From contig OU744732.1 of the NCBI GenBank assembly GCA_916613615.1, positions 45,933,227 to 45,997,226 on the forward strand: DNA of 64,000 nucleotides. The letters are read 5' to 3'. Position 1 is the first letter of the stretch, and the number at the start of each line of letters is the position of its first letter. A program made the translations under genes and the position numbers. Under the pieces are notes generated by a model. That model did not search any database, was not told the DNA's origin, and was given only the letters and a program-made list of their open reading frames with translations. Positions 23,650 through 35,907 of this stretch are shown one piece after another. The DNA is from Steromphala cineraria. Its lineage: Eukaryota > Mollusca > Gastropoda > Trochida > Trochidae.

Positions 23650-24600
23650 GAGAAATCATCTTGGATGATGCAGTTGAACATTGACAACACAAATATAGAT
23701 GTCAAACTTGACCCAGGAGCAAGAATCAACATCATGAGCAACATTCAATGGATAAAGCTGAACAAAGGGAGACAATTACAGCCAACATGCATCAAACTTA
23801 CAGCTTATGGTGGTGGGGACATCCCTGTTCAAGGTCAGACAGATGTACAGATTTATCTTAAAGGTAAAAAGTACACTTCAACATTTGTGATCACTCAAAG
23901 AGAAGACAGCACCATTCTTGATCTACAAGACTGTGAAAGACTTGGCTTGGTGAGAAGAGTTTTTGAAGTTACAGGAGAGATGACAGATCATAGCCAACTA
24001 AAAACTGACAAGACATTTGAAAGATATTCAGATGTTTTCACTGGACTAGGCTGCCTCCCTGGAGAACACCACATCACTCTGGATGAAAACATCTCACCAG
24101 TAGTAGAGCCATGCAGAAAAATTCCCTTCTCAGTACGTGAGGATCTCGAAAAAGAACTGACTCGTCTGAAGAATGCAAATGTCATCGTCGAAGTCACAGA
24201 ACCAACGGAATGAGTGAATGCCATAGTCATCGTTCACAAGAAAGGAGGAAAACTAAGGATTTGCCTTGATCCCAAGAACCTCAACAAAGCAATTCGCAGG
24301 GAGCACTTCAAGTTGCCTACCAGAGAAGAAATCATGTCAAAGTTTGCAGGTGCCACAACTTTAAGCACAATCGATGCATCGTCAGGATTCTGGCAGATGA
24401 AATTGGATTATGAAAGTTCAACAGCATTTGGTCGATACAGATTTCTTCGTCTTCCATTTGGGATATCAAGCGCTCCTGAAGTTTATCACAGAACAGTTCA
24501 TCAGTTGTTCGAATCACTTCCAGGGGTCGATACAAGCATGGATAACATGATCATATGGGGAAGGAACAAAGAGGAACATGATGCCAACCTCATCAGAGTT
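23650..24600 (+). pseudogene. Gypsy protease and N-terminal reverse transcriptase
   Basis: The protease region reads IDVKLDPGARINIMS, where the usual D-T/S-G-A catalytic box has become DPGA. The linker YSDVFTGLGCLPGEHHITL leads into the polymerase. An in-frame TGA (24211-24213) replaces the Trp expected in PTEW. Motifs continue with RICLDPKNLNKAI, STIDASSGFWQMKLD and LPFGISSAPEVYH. The YVDD box is altered to SMDN (VDTSMDNMIIWG). The frame stops at the LINE insertion after HDANLIRV. Confidence 0.85.
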
Positions 24601-27600
24601 TGTTTTGGTTTTTTTTATATTTTTTATTCAGTTCAAGGGTTCCATGTTACACTGTCTTTACAAAAATTTAAATCACTCTTTCACACTTTTCACAATTTGA
24701 GTTACAGATAACACACATGTAGTAGGTAAACTGGGAACAAGATATTATTTGCCATGAAACAATTCTTATCTTAATGAGTAAATAACTAATTAAGTATATC
24801 TTTCACTATTGGTCTCCATTTTTGTTCAAAAAGATTATATGTGCCGTTCTTTGTGGCAATATATTTCTCTATCTTAATTATCTCTGTCAAAGATTTGGCG
24901 AAATTTTGAAATAAAGGAGTTTTCTTTTTTATACTCATATTATGTAATACTATATATTTCTTGGCTAGCAGAATGACGTGCTTTACAAGAGAATCTGAGT
25001 TTTGGACGCCAAAAAAGATAATAAACTTAGTTAGGACAAAATCATGTATTTTATCCTTACAAAAATCTTTCAAAGAGAGACCAGAAGTTTTTGATATGCT
25101 TACAGTTATAGTATATGTGTTCAATATTTTCATTTTCTTCCATACAAAATGAACAAACTTCATCGTCAACAATTTTCATGTACAACAGCTCATGCTTTGT
25201 GTATATTTTCTTATGAATAAATCTATATTGGAAATCAATAAGCTTTACATCTTTTGTACATTTTCTAAATTTAGTGAAAATTGATTTCAAGTTTTTATCT
25301 TCAGGAAATTGTTTTTCCCATTTAGCACAAACCTTGGGTAAATTTTCTTTCCTTATCAAAATGTCATAGAAGTATCTACAACCTGTAGAAAGTTTTAACA
25401 TATTTCTTAAGGCTTCTGAAATATTGACATTTTCTTTGACAATGTGTTTGTCAGTGATAACTTTTCTCCATTGAAGTGGAATATTTAGTAACATTTTATT
25501 ATAATGAAGTATAGTGCCATTTAAATCATATTTGCTTATCAATTGTTGTAAAGACAATATACCTTGAGAGTGTCACATATATCTTTAATACTACAAACTC
25601 CTTTCAAAAACCATGATTTAATAATAAAGTTTGGATGTATAAACTGATGATTGAGCCATAGGGGTTCTGCTAAAATATCTCCAATATTGTTTGAATCACA
25701 TTTATACAACCTATAGTAGATGTTCTAGGCATCCAATACATTTTGCCAAAATGGGTTTCTTAATGAAACATATCTATGAATGTTAGCACCAAGTTTAAAT
25801 AAATCCGAAACTGGAAAGCATTGTTGGTGTTTTTCATGTATCTTTGAAGGTATGATAATTTTAAGGATGTGATAAATGAAACAATATCTATCATTCTTAG
25901 TCCTCCCTCGTCATAGTTTCGCATAATGTTTTCCCGTTTAATTGTATCCTTTTTACCGTTCCATAGAAATTCAAAGAATATTTTCTCAAGCTCCTTAATA
26001 AAAGAGTTTGGTGGATTAGGTAGAGCTGTATATATATATGAACTAGTGTTGACAATGCTAGAGACAATGCTAAAGTCAAATTTCTCCAATTTGCTAATAT
26101 TTTTTTAATATTATCTAGCTTTTTGCGTGTGTTTATCACTCATAAATCTTCCAACAGTGCATTAAGTGTGATTCCTAAAATTTCAAAGGTTCCTTCTTCC
26201 CAGTCTAATTGAAGATTATCACACAATTTTACAGTACTTCCTGCCATAGAGCCTAGCCATACAACCTTTGTCGTTTGCTTATTCGTTTTAAGTCCAGACA
26301 TGTTATAAAAAGTTTCTAGAGTGTTCATTGCTGCTTGTAAACTTTTTTCAGACCCATCCAGTAGCAATTCTGTGTCATCAGCATATTGTCCTATCTTATG
26401 TTCAACATCATCTAGAATAATTCCTTTGATTCTTTATTTTGTCTAATCATTATCCCCAAAATTTCTGCCACTAACAAGAAAAGATAAGGGGAAATCGGAT
26501 CGCCCTGTCTACACCCCCTTTCATTATCAAAGAAAGTGGAAAGATGACCATTTTGAGAAACACAAGATTGATTGTTATTTAACAAAATTTTAATCCATTT
26601 AACAATGTTGGTTCCAAACTGAAATTTGTTTAATACATCTAATATCAAACTTTTGGAAACTGTATCAAATGCTTTTTCGAAATCAATTAATAGAAGAAGT
26701 CCTCGTTTCTTTCTTAGTTTAGATTCAAAAATAATATATAATAAACGAATGTTGTCACTGATACATCTACCTGCTATAAAGCCTGTTTGATTAGTATGTA
26801 TGAGCGATGGTAGAGCTATTTTTAGTCTATTTGCAATACATGAACTTAGTATCTTGTACAATATGTTCAAAAGTGTGATTGGTCTCCAATTCTTCAAGAG
26901 TGTCCTATCTTTACCCGGTTTGGGAATACATGTAATTATCCCTTGATTAATTGTTAGACTTAGTTTATCATTGTCAAATACTTCCAGAATATATCTATTT
27001 ACAGGAAGTGAGACTTTAATAAACATCATCTCTCTCTATATACCGATGTTCCTAATTCTTTCCAAAAAAACTTTAAAAATTCTACACTGAAACCAGCTAT
27101 ACCTGGACTTTTATTATGACACGTGTTTAAAAACTGAAATATTGTTAAAAACACGTTAAACACCATCTCACTCACTCACTATGTTTCATGCCTTTTATTG
27201 TTGCAGCAACTTCCTGTTTTTCAATAGGTTTATCAATTGTTTGTTTTAAAACATCATCTAGTATAGGGGTTGTAATCGCATTAAGGGTTCGTATCAGGTG
27301 TATCATTTTCAGGAATGGCATAAAGTTTTTGATAAAATTTCATTTGTTCTTGTAGTATCTCTGGCTCTTCTGCCGTTATTTCACCATTTTCTTTTTGTAC
27401 TTTTGTGATAAGTTTACTTGTATAATTCCTATTTTCCAAATGACAAAAGAAACTGGTTTTTCGCCTTCCTCATACCATCTACTTCTACTTCTTATTTCTT
27501 GTCCTTTACATTCTTCTTCTTTAATTTGTTCTAGTTCTATTTTGGATTGTGATAATTCTGATAAAGTACTTTCATCTACCGTTTGAAAATCATTTCTGAT

Positions 27601-28711
27601 TCTATCTTCTAATCTCTTAATATTTTCTTCTAATTCTAATGTTTTCTTGGATTTATTTATTTTAAGAAAAGAAGAATATGATATACTATTTCCTCTTTTT
27701 TCATTAAGAAAGTTTCCAAAAATAGAGTGTCTGAAATAATTAGTTTAATATTTTCGTCACTTGCATTTATGTCATTCAAATCAGAAAACTGGTCCTCACT
27801 GTACTCCTTTTTCATATCTATCAATGTTTGTTTTACCATTTTCGTATATTCACTATCATATAAAAGAGATGTATTTAATTTCCAATAACCTCTACCTTTT
27901 TCCTTTTCATGAGAATTGCAAAATGACATACACATTGCAGAATGGTCTGATTTGTAACCTGGTAAAATGTCAGTTTCTTGTGTTATTAATTGTATATTTT
28001 CTGAAACAATAAAAAAATCTAGTCTAGCTTGCTGTCTGGGTTTTGTCTTCCGCCATGTATATGTCTTTTTATCTTAGTTAAATTCTCTCCATACATCAAC
28101 CAAATTCCATTTGTCCATATCGTCTAAGACAACATCCCTAGCTTTTGGGTTGTTAATATTCTTATAATTTTCAAGGTCTACACTAGGATTGAGAACCAAA
28201 TTCCAATCACCACAAATCACAATAGAATTATTATCTATTCCGTCTATCTTTGAAAAAAGGTTATTATAAAATTGTGGCTGGTCAGTATTTGGGCCGTATA
28301 TATTAGCTAGTGTGAGACGTAAACCTTCTAAAGTTACATCAACAATCACATAATTTCCATTTTCATCCTTATGATATTTGTGTATTTCTTTCTCACAATT
28401 GTTATTAAATAATATGGCTACACCACGTGCATTAGATTTGAAGGGCGCTATTATGCAATCTAGGCCCCATTCGTTTCTCATGACATTTTCTGTGTTTTCA
28501 TCTATGTGTATGTCTTGGAGGCATATAACAGAGTATTTTCTTTTCCTCCATAAATTCAGTACTTCCTTGCGTTTCTGTTTTTGGGCTAGGCCTCAACAAT
28601 TTGCTGAAACTATTTTAATTCTATTACTCATAAGTAAGATGTTGCATTGTCAAATTGTAAGTAAAGACATTATCTACATATATAGCAATTGATTTTTCTT
28701 TTTTTCATAAT
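24601..28711 (-). mobile_element. L1/Tx1-like LINE nested in the Gypsy polymerase
   Basis: Flanked by a perfect 15-bp duplication AACCTCATCAGAGTT (24586-24600 and 28712-28726), the signature of target-primed insertion. The left edge read in reverse is an A-rich tail, so the LINE's 3' end is at 24601. The copy starts about 70 bp upstream of ORF2 and lacks ORF1, i.e. it is 5'-truncated. Confidence 0.92.
24786..28639 (-). pseudogene. LINE ORF2: endonuclease, reverse transcriptase, Cys-rich C-terminus
   Basis: Begins with an ATG at 28637-28639. APE-type endonuclease follows: IVSANC, CLQDIH, VAILFNNN, LANIYGPN, ICGDWNLVLNP, NINNPKARDVVLDD, then ARLDFFIVSENI and LPGYKSDHSAM. Reverse transcriptase: ITCIPKPGKD, LKNWRPITLLNILYK, GFIAGRCISDNIR, LLLIDFEKAFDTVS, GCRQGDPISPYLF and IGQYADDTELLLDG. 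The C-terminus has a CCHC-like CSFCMEENENIEHIYYNC at about 25080-25140. The wording matches the Tx1/L1 clade. A TGA inside the endonuclease start, a TAA at 28078-28080 and several frameshifts (for example near 26410 and 27650-28070) inactivate it. Confidence 0.88.
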
Positions 28712-29480
28712 AACCTCATCAGAGTTCTAGAAAGGTGTCGTGATGTTGGACTGAAGCTCAACCGAGACAAATGTGAACTGAGAGTCAACGAGCTGACATT
28801 CCTCGGAGACAGATTCACCAAACATGGACTTACCCCTGATCCAGAAAAAGTCAAAGCAATTGAAAACATGTAACTTCCAAAAGACAAGAAGGATCTTCAG
28901 CGCTTTATGGGTTTGATTAAGCTCCTAGAAAAATACATACCAGACCTGTCAACTGTCGCAGCACCTCTCAGAAAACTGATGGAGAAGTCGGTAATGTGGG
29001 ACTGGCACAACGTTCACACAAGAGCCTGGCTGGAGCTGAAGAGGAGAATTTCTGAAAGTCCTGTCCTGAAGTTCTATGACCAGACAAAACAGACAAAGAT
29101 TTCAAGTGATGCCTCACAGAGTGGACTCGGAGCAGTACTTCTGCAGAAGCACAACGATAGCTGGCTTCCAGTTGCATATGCATCCAGAGCCAGGTCTAGT
29201 GCAGAAACAAGATATGCACAGATAGAGAAGGAGTCACTGAGTATCTGCTTTGCCATGGAGAAATTCCACCAGTATGTCTATGGGTCAAGAATCATTGTGG
29301 AAACAGATCACAAGCCTCTTGTGTCAATCTTCCTAAAAGGATTGAACGAAATCCTCCACGCATACAGCGCTTTCGTCTGAGACTACAGAAGTATGACTTC
29401 ACAGTCATGTACACTCCAGGGAAAGAGATGACGCTGCTGACGAACTATCAAGGAACTTCTCAAGTCAAGAACCAGTCAAC
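28712..29480 (+). pseudogene. Gypsy polymerase thumb and RNase H (after the LINE)
   Basis: Resumes exactly after the target duplication: ERCRDVGLKLNRDKCEL, NELTFLGDRFTKHGL, a stop at 28870-28872, LQRFMGLIKLLEKYIPDL, then RNase H with ISSDASQSGLGAVLLQK, YAQIEKESLSICFAMEKF and VETDHKPLVSIF. A frameshift near 29355 moves the remainder (RIQRFRLRLQKYDF, MYTPGKEM) into another frame. Confidence 0.87.
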
Positions 29481-29739
29481 ACTATGGAAGAAGACACAGC
29501 TGCTTATGTTGACGGAATCAAATCAAATCTCCCGATGTCTGCAGATCGCTTCAAGGACATACTTGAAGAGACTAAGAAGGATCCAGTTATGTTCCGCTTA
29601 CGAGCACGAGTTTTAGCCGGCTGGTCAAACGAGAGAGAAAATTGCCCTCAAGACCTGCTCGAGTTCTGGAATCAACGAGACGAACTCTCTGTTATAGATG
29701 GACTAGTGTTCAAAGCTTGTCGTGTCGTCATACAAGTCT

Positions 29740-30766
29740 CATGTTAGGCAAACTTCACACTGGTCACCTTTGAGAAGAAAAATCCAAGTCAAGAGCAAGA
29801 GAACTTTTATACTGGCCAGGGCTGAACATAAACATTGAAGATCTAGTTCGGAAATGCAAAGCTTGCTCCACGTTTAGAAATAAATAGAGCGCAGAGCCGA
29901 CGATGACTTTCGAAACACCAACTCAACCATGGCAAATGGTTGCCACAGACTTGTTTGAGTTCAACAAGCAGAATTACATCGTGGTAGTTGACTACTACTC
30001 TAACTATCCCGAAGTGATCTCGATCAACAACCAGACAAGTTCATCAGTCATCAAAACACTGAAATCAACATTTGCAAGACATGGAATACCCAACAAACTA
30101 GTGAGTGACAATGGTCCATGCTATGCTTCAGCTGAATTCCAAAAGTTCAGTCAAGATTGGGGTTTCACTCACATCACATCAAGCCCCAGATATCCACAGT
30201 CCAATGGAGTTGCTGAGAGAACTGTGCAGACGATCAAGAACATCCTGAAGAAATGCATGCACAGCGGTGAAGACCCTCTCCTCGGGTTACTTTCATACAT
30301 AAGTACCCCATTATCTCACGGTCTATCTCCAGCTCAACTTCTCATGGGACGATGCATCCAGTCCAACCTGCCTGCAACAACAAAAGCCCTGAAACCGAAG
30401 ATACCACCAAGAGACAACATCCTTCAACAGAAAGAAGTCCTGAAAGAAAAGCAGAAAACCTACTACGACAGAAGGGCGAGACAGGTAGAACTCCCTCACC
30501 TGGACAAAGGTACACCAGTCCTAATACAAGACAGCGAAAACTGGCGACTCCAAGGTGAAGTTATCAAGGAAGTTGCACCGAGGTCATACCTTGTCAAGAC
30601 TGACATGGGTAACGTGATGAGAAGAAATCGTCGTGATCTCCTTGCGACGCCAGCAACTACAACATCACCACCACCCTCTTATCAGGAGATCAGATACAAC
30701 ACCCGGTCAAACACTGAAAAGACTGATATTACAGCTACCAGTAGAGTGACGAGAAGTGGTCGCTAA
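29740..30766 (+). pseudogene. Gypsy integrase and C-terminal tail
   Basis: The zinc-binding region is recognisable across stops (KLHTGHL..KCKACSTF, about 29750-29880). The core in 29903-30766 keeps a DDE triad: VATDLFEF, SDNGPCYASAEF, and the Glu of GVAERTVQTIKN, with near-normal D-35-E spacing. PQSNGVAERT is the usual pre-Glu motif. The C-terminal part (LDKGTPVLIQDSENW, RRNRRDLLAT, RYNTRSNTE) resembles the GPY/F-like region of Gypsy integrases. The core is open for 287 codons, but it is part of a broken polyprotein. Confidence 0.87.
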
Positions 30767-31007
30767 GTGATGGCGCCAAGGCGGCTGATCGAAGAGAAAT
30801 AATGACTTTTAACTGTTCATGTTTCAATTCAGAGTTGAAAGTTAAAGTTTACAGTTTCAACAAGGACATTTAATTTCTATTATTCAAGCAGTGAATAAGT
30901 TCATACTTATTTTAAATTTAAGCATTATTCTGCAAAGCTTTAAAAGTAATATCATCTCAAGGACAATGAGTAATTTATATCTCAGTTTTCATTCTAAGGG
31001 GAAAGAT

Positions 31008-31210
31008 GTAACATAATGTGTCAACAGACGCTCACTATTGATCTTTACTCATATAATATAAGTTGCCTGTTAACAGTATCCTCAATAGCACCAAGGGGAA
31101 CAACTCCAACTTTACTTCCTGCCAATGCCATGTGCTTGTAAACACACCAGTTCTGTCACTGTCCTAAATAAACAAGCTTTATAACCAGAAGCTATGTTTG
31201 TCAAATCAAA
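31008..31210 (+). repeat. 3' LTR of the Gypsy element
   Basis: Starts TGTAACATAATGTG directly after the polypurine tract and contains AATAAA (about 31167). The 3' boundary is uncertain because no second LTR is present for comparison. Confidence 0.6.
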
Positions 31211-31394
31211 CATGGGAAATAGGTTCTGCCAGATAATACATTGCTATCACAAAGTGGAATTTACTACCTGTAGAGAAGAGAGAGAGAATTGCCATCTTTG
31301 TCGAGATTCAAAACTGCCATACTAAATAATGATACTAATATATACAGCTTCTTTGACTTAAACATGGGAAATAGGTTCTGTCAGATAATACATT
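31211..31394. repeat. LINE 3' fragment bracketed by a 37-bp direct repeat
   Basis: 31250-31350 repeats 23527-23628 almost exactly (AAGTGGAATTTACTACC..GCCATCTTTGTCGAGATTC..TATACAGCTTCTT). It lies between two copies of CATGGGAAATAGGTTCTG(C/T)CAG at about 31211 and 31358. Confidence 0.8.
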
Positions 31395-31911
31395 GTCGTC
31401 TTCGACTTGAATGTTGTGACTAAAATTCACATAAATATGAACTCTTTATATCTCCAACACCAGCTTGTTCTCGCTGCTATAACTATTAAGATTGTATCCA
31501 TTATTTCCTACTGTGTCCTTTATATAGCGACTTACGTCAATATATGTATTTCTATACGAAAGGATTTGATTTAAAATCTATTTTGTTCGGAAAAAGAAAC
31601 TCTACCGCAGATAAAACTATTGAATTGTTAAATTCAGTCCACAAGTTTATCAATATAACAGGCAGATTTGCGTATAAACAACGTTGATACTATCAAACTA
31701 TATTGGCCTTGTTTGTTAAGTCAGAACTTTGAGATATTGTCAAAATACAGAAACTGTGGTTGTACAATTTACATGTATACATAATCATCCTATTGTGAAT
31801 TCATCATGACATTAATATATTGTATTTCTGTATCCGGAGTTGTATTGATATAAGCATTTGCTTGTTCACCAATCCGGTTCCTTCTTTTTGGGAAATAAAT
31901 ACGTTTAAACC

Positions 31912-32096
31912 AAATCAATTACAGATTTTCATACAAAAATGGCCGCCAATGGACTTTATGTGAATCTTTATAATTTGTCCTCTGACTATGGATGATTGGT
32001 TGACACTATCAAATTAATACATTTAGATTTTACGTACAATAATCAGTGAAAAAATGAAAATATGAAAATTTAAAAAAAAAACGTGCTACTGCCCCT
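31912..32096. mobile_element. TTAA-flanked MITE, half copy
   Basis: Right half only: ACAAAAATGGCCGCCAATGG..ACGTGCTACTGCCCCT followed by TTAA (32097-32100). The left half is missing. Confidence 0.75.
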
Positions 32097-32245
32097 TTAA
32101 ATTAAACTGATAAAAGCTTTATTGAGCAAGATGTTAAATCCCTGCAGAACAAATTTTACAAATAAATTGTTACATTAACCGATATCCAATGAAGCATTTA
32201 CGATAACGATATGAAAGAGAGGGGGTTAAAGTTAGGTTATTTTAA

Positions 32246-32603
32246 AGGGACAGTAGCACGTTTTAGGGGGAATATAAGGAGATGTAAGAAAAATGTAATG
32301 AAACGGTTCCAATTGAAAGGCAATGTGTTTAGACTAAATGAAGCAGTTATAAATCAAATCAATAATGTAAAGTTGAGCGATGCAATTCCTTTTTCTTACT
32401 CAAAATAGATTAAAGATATTCAAACAAAAATGGCCGCCAATGGACTTTATGGGAATCGTTATAATTTGTTCTCTGACCATGGATGATTGGTTTGTGTAAT
32501 GAGATTTTATGACACTTTAAAAATAATGCATTGAGCATAAACGTACAATTATCGGGTAGGGAATTTAAAATATAAAATTTTCAAAAAACGTGCAACTTCC
32601 CCT
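32246..32603. mobile_element. TTAA-flanked MITE, full copy (head-to-head pair)
   Basis: AGGGACAGTAGCACG at the left and CGTGCAACTTCCCCT at the right, each bordered by TTAA (32242-32245, 32604-32607). Shares that right TTAA with the next, oppositely oriented copy. TTAA duplication is the rule for piggyBac-type transposases. The open frame 32211-32408 runs across the edge and is not a gene. Confidence 0.88.
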
Positions 32604-32607
32604 TTAA

Positions 32608-32951
32608 AAGGGGCAGTAGCACGTTTTTTGACAACTTTATTTTTAAAAATGTTCACTGATAATTGGACATTAATGCTAAATGTATTATTTTGATAGTATC
32701 AAAAATCAATCATCCAAAGTAGGAGAACAAATTATAAAGATTTACTTTAAATCCATTGGCGGCCATTTTGGGGTGAACACCTTTAATTCATTTTGTGTAA
32801 GAAAAAGGAATGGCATGGCTGAACTTTACATTATACATATGATTTATTACAGCTTCATTTAGTTTGATAACATTGTCTTTCAATCGGAACAATTTATTTT
32901 CATTTTCCTGACATCACCTTATATTCCCCCTAAAAACGTGCTACTGCCCCT
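32608..32951. mobile_element. TTAA-flanked MITE, full copy in opposite orientation
   Basis: AAGGGGCAGTAGCACG to CGTGCTACTGCCCCT, ending at TTAA (32952-32955). The interior is the reverse complement of the previous copy, with CCATTGGCGGCCATTTTGG. Confidence 0.88.
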
Positions 32952-33101
32952 TTAACACTCATTTGAATATAAACTGACAGCATTGTTGAAGTCACTTTAT
33001 ATCAGATATACGTAAATTATATATTCCCAATTCAGATCCAAGTATTTTCAGTATTCAAAAAGGTTGACAGTGTAAAGGCAATTTCAGTCTGATTTCATTC
33101 A

Positions 33102-33800
33102 GTGTACTTGATAAGTGTACTCCCGACCTTTTCACCTACTGACAAGAAATTAGACGCCATTCTGTCACAACTCGAGACGAACAAGACTCATTTTGAAACC
33201 GCCCTTGACGAAAGAATAGTAGGAGAATATTCATACAGAACAGGCACACCTACAAAACTTAAAAACAAGCTTCCTGATGACTTTTTCGTCTCCATCCTGC
33301 TACATCAGCGTATATGTCTCCGCTCATGATACAACCTATCCCCTGATATCCACCTATGGTCTTCTGTCGCTGACGGGTGGTTGCTCGGCGCTATATATAG
33401 CCTGTCTATTTTCAGTCAAACTATTCCGAACTCCATACACTGTTGTCTAGTGATGTCGCACGTGGAAATCTAAAAGCGCGTGATTTGGAGCTTAGCGGGA
33501 GACTGCAACGAGAATCAGATTTATTATCTAGTAGCACTCCTATTGGTTAATTTGAATCACGAGGTGGGCACGCGGAGCGAAGCCAAGAAACTAGTTTGCC
33601 GCTATCGCTGAAAGGGCATCATTTGATTGGCTTGCTATATATAGCGATACGACAGAAGACCATAGGAGGATATCAGGGGATAGGTTGTAGCATTAGCGGA
33701 GACATACGCTGATGTAGCAGGATGTTTCGTCTCTAGCCAGTGTCATGTTATCGAAAACAAATGTTCTTCTCTTCTAGACAGTTATATGCACCGTGTTTAT
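33102..33800 (+). pseudogene. Open frame interrupted by a MITE, family unknown
   Basis: The plus frame reads KLDAILSQLETNKTHFETAL and GEYSYRTGTPTKLKNKLPDD before the MITE at 33293. Just after the MITE and its duplicated TTTCGTCTC, a frame continues with SSQCHVIENKCSSLLDSYMH. This could be an exon or small gene disrupted by the element, or chance. No known domain. Confidence 0.3.
33293..33724. mobile_element. Mutator-like MITE, long inverted repeats, perfect 9-bp duplication
   Basis: About 100-bp inverted repeats (CATCCTGCTACATCAGCGTA..TATCCCCTGATATCC..GGTCTTCTGTCG and complement). Flanked by TTTCGTCTC at 33284-33292 and 33725-33733. Confidence 0.93.
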
Positions 33801-35652
33801 ATGCAAAGGATTTGTTTTGCAGTATCAGTGTAGCTGAATATCGTTCATATGTTCTATCTCTAACAATCTAACGAAAACTCTTACCATAACATTAGAAACG
33901 ATCATGGGTCAAATACATAAACTATCCAAGCATGTTTTGGTATTTCATTCTTGCAAACCAAATTTTCCATCGCAACATGATGTAGTTTGAGTAAGTGATT
34001 ATAACATAAGAACATGGACACACCTTCATGTACGCACGAAAACCTTAATGAAATAAGAAATACATGTTTAATTAGAAATGTTCTTACGGCAGTAATGCCC
34101 CAGGTACATAAAATGTTTTAATAATTTCAAACTCCTGCATCTTAGTTTGCTTTCATGTTATCAATGCTTTATGGTTGTGATATTGTAGCTGTATGAGAGG
34201 AATAGCAGTAACATCTGTGATCGTCGACTGAAATTAAAAATACTGTACTAAACCATTTTCTCTGCAACTTTTAAATTCAGCAATGTCGAAACAATGGTAG
34301 ACTTGCATGGAACACTTTTAGCAAATATACAAATAGAACGTCAAGTAAATACAATCGGCAATGGTACAGGAGAAATTAGAAAGTATAAGTGTATTTCCTA
34401 TTTTCAATCGCTTATTTCTTAAGAACTAGTGACTATATTCTTCATGCCTCATGCATGCAGTAACAATGATTTAAAGAAAGCTTCAAAATGTTATTCGACC
34501 ACCAATAATGAAAAATATGTCCTCGTTACAATGGGGTCCTAATGACGAAAAGATATTGCCTTTTCAACAAATTCCATGGACTTTACCTGAGGAATTGTCA
34601 GTTAACTTTCATGATGGATGTGTTTATCAGGATCCATTAATGACAAATGAATGACACTTTTGGTAATAAATTGAGGTTTGAGAAAGCATAAATCAATTTT
34701 ACCATAACAATACCAATACTACAATTTCGTGGCATTATTTGATGGTGAGTATAAACTATTGTCGCTTAGTATATTAAACGAAAATAGGTAAATTCTCAAG
34801 TAGGACGAAAACCTTTGATCATTCAAATTTTAGAAAATATGAATTAACAGTGATGGCGCATGGTTTGTGGTTTCATCCTCGAGAGCCAAGGGTTGAGGTT
34901 AAAACGATCAGTTCCTTGAAAACAACCATGGCTTTTGCTGGGTTTTTTTCATATTCATGAATAACGTTGTCAGAATTGGCCATTCAAATAAACCTTACAG
35001 CGAAACTTGTCTGTGAGTGGCTCATGGTCAAGTAAAGAGGTGAAAATGTAGTGATAGAGGCCTTTTCATTGTTTTGTTAAAGATGCTGTATCAAACTTAA
35101 AGTATTTTTAATGTATTCCTTGTATTTTTAGAAAAATTTAGCGACCAACCTAGGGAAAATCGGACCAAAAATCATTAAATATGAGATAATTTACCAAAAT
35201 TATGGAAACGGCAGCCAACATAAAGGCGAATCAAGTGTGGCCATCTCACAACTTCCGGTCTCTAAATATACGCTTGAAAACCGTCTTTGTCGCGCACGAC
35301 TAGATTTTCTTTTCTTTTTCTCCGAATAAGGTATTCGTTGCTGCCAAAGTTGATACCCATCGAACGCAAATACGCTAGTTGTGACACGGTGTAAATCCTA
35401 CACGCGCAATGATTACGTCACCGAAAGCGGGTTCGTTAAATGCTATGCCCTTTCTACAAGGGGTACTGTACTTTGGGCGTCAAAATAAGTATGTTATTGT
35501 TGATTAAACAATCTAAATACGATATAAAAATTTCGACGAAAGATTTTTCTACAAAGTGATGTATTTCTTTTCTTAATAGCTGAATTTCAGCCTGAACCAC
35601 ATGCAAGTATGAAACAGCATCTTTAAACTTCCAAAATGAACAGGCCTGATTG
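33801..35652. other. No feature recognised
   Basis: AT-rich intergenic sequence; no motif-bearing frame or repeat family seen. Confidence 0.5.
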
Positions 35653-35907
35653 GTGTGAAAAGTAAACCTATCCTCAATAATACTCGCTACACTCCCGATA
35701 TTGAGTCTAGTCAAATGTAGTAGCAGGTTGCGTCAGCCGACCTTTCGTCGACCTATGACCCTCCAACTTTATATGGACGAATGCATACTATTGCGGCTTG
35801 GTAAGATGATCTCTGATTGGTCAATGCGATGGATCGGCTGGCGCGACCCACTACTACACCTTGCTAGACTCAATATCCATAAATGAGGCTTGATTTACTT
35901 CGACTGG
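35653..35907. mobile_element. MITE of the 6913-7177 family (copy 2)
   Basis: AAGTAAACCTATCCTCAAT..ATTGAGTCTAG..GCGTCAGCCGACC..TGCGGCTTGGTAAGATGA..TTTACTTCGACTG, the same order as copy 1. Target duplication not recognisable. Confidence 0.8.

Larger units (their letters stand above)
23629..31210 (+). mobile_element. Degenerate Gypsy-type LTR retrotransposon, split by a nested LINE
   Basis: Order protease, reverse transcriptase, RNase H, integrase on the plus strand identifies the Metaviridae (Gypsy) layout. The 3' end has a polypurine tract AAGGGGAAAG (30996-31005) followed by TGTAACAT, a typical LTR start. At the 5' side only TGTAACAT (23629) is seen before protease-coding sequence, so the 5' LTR interior and gag are missing. 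Stops and frameshifts make it non-functional. The nested LINE occupies 24601-28711. Confidence 0.85.

Noticed and set aside
30352..30558. 68-codon frame
   Set aside because: Out-of-frame shadow of the Gypsy integrase.
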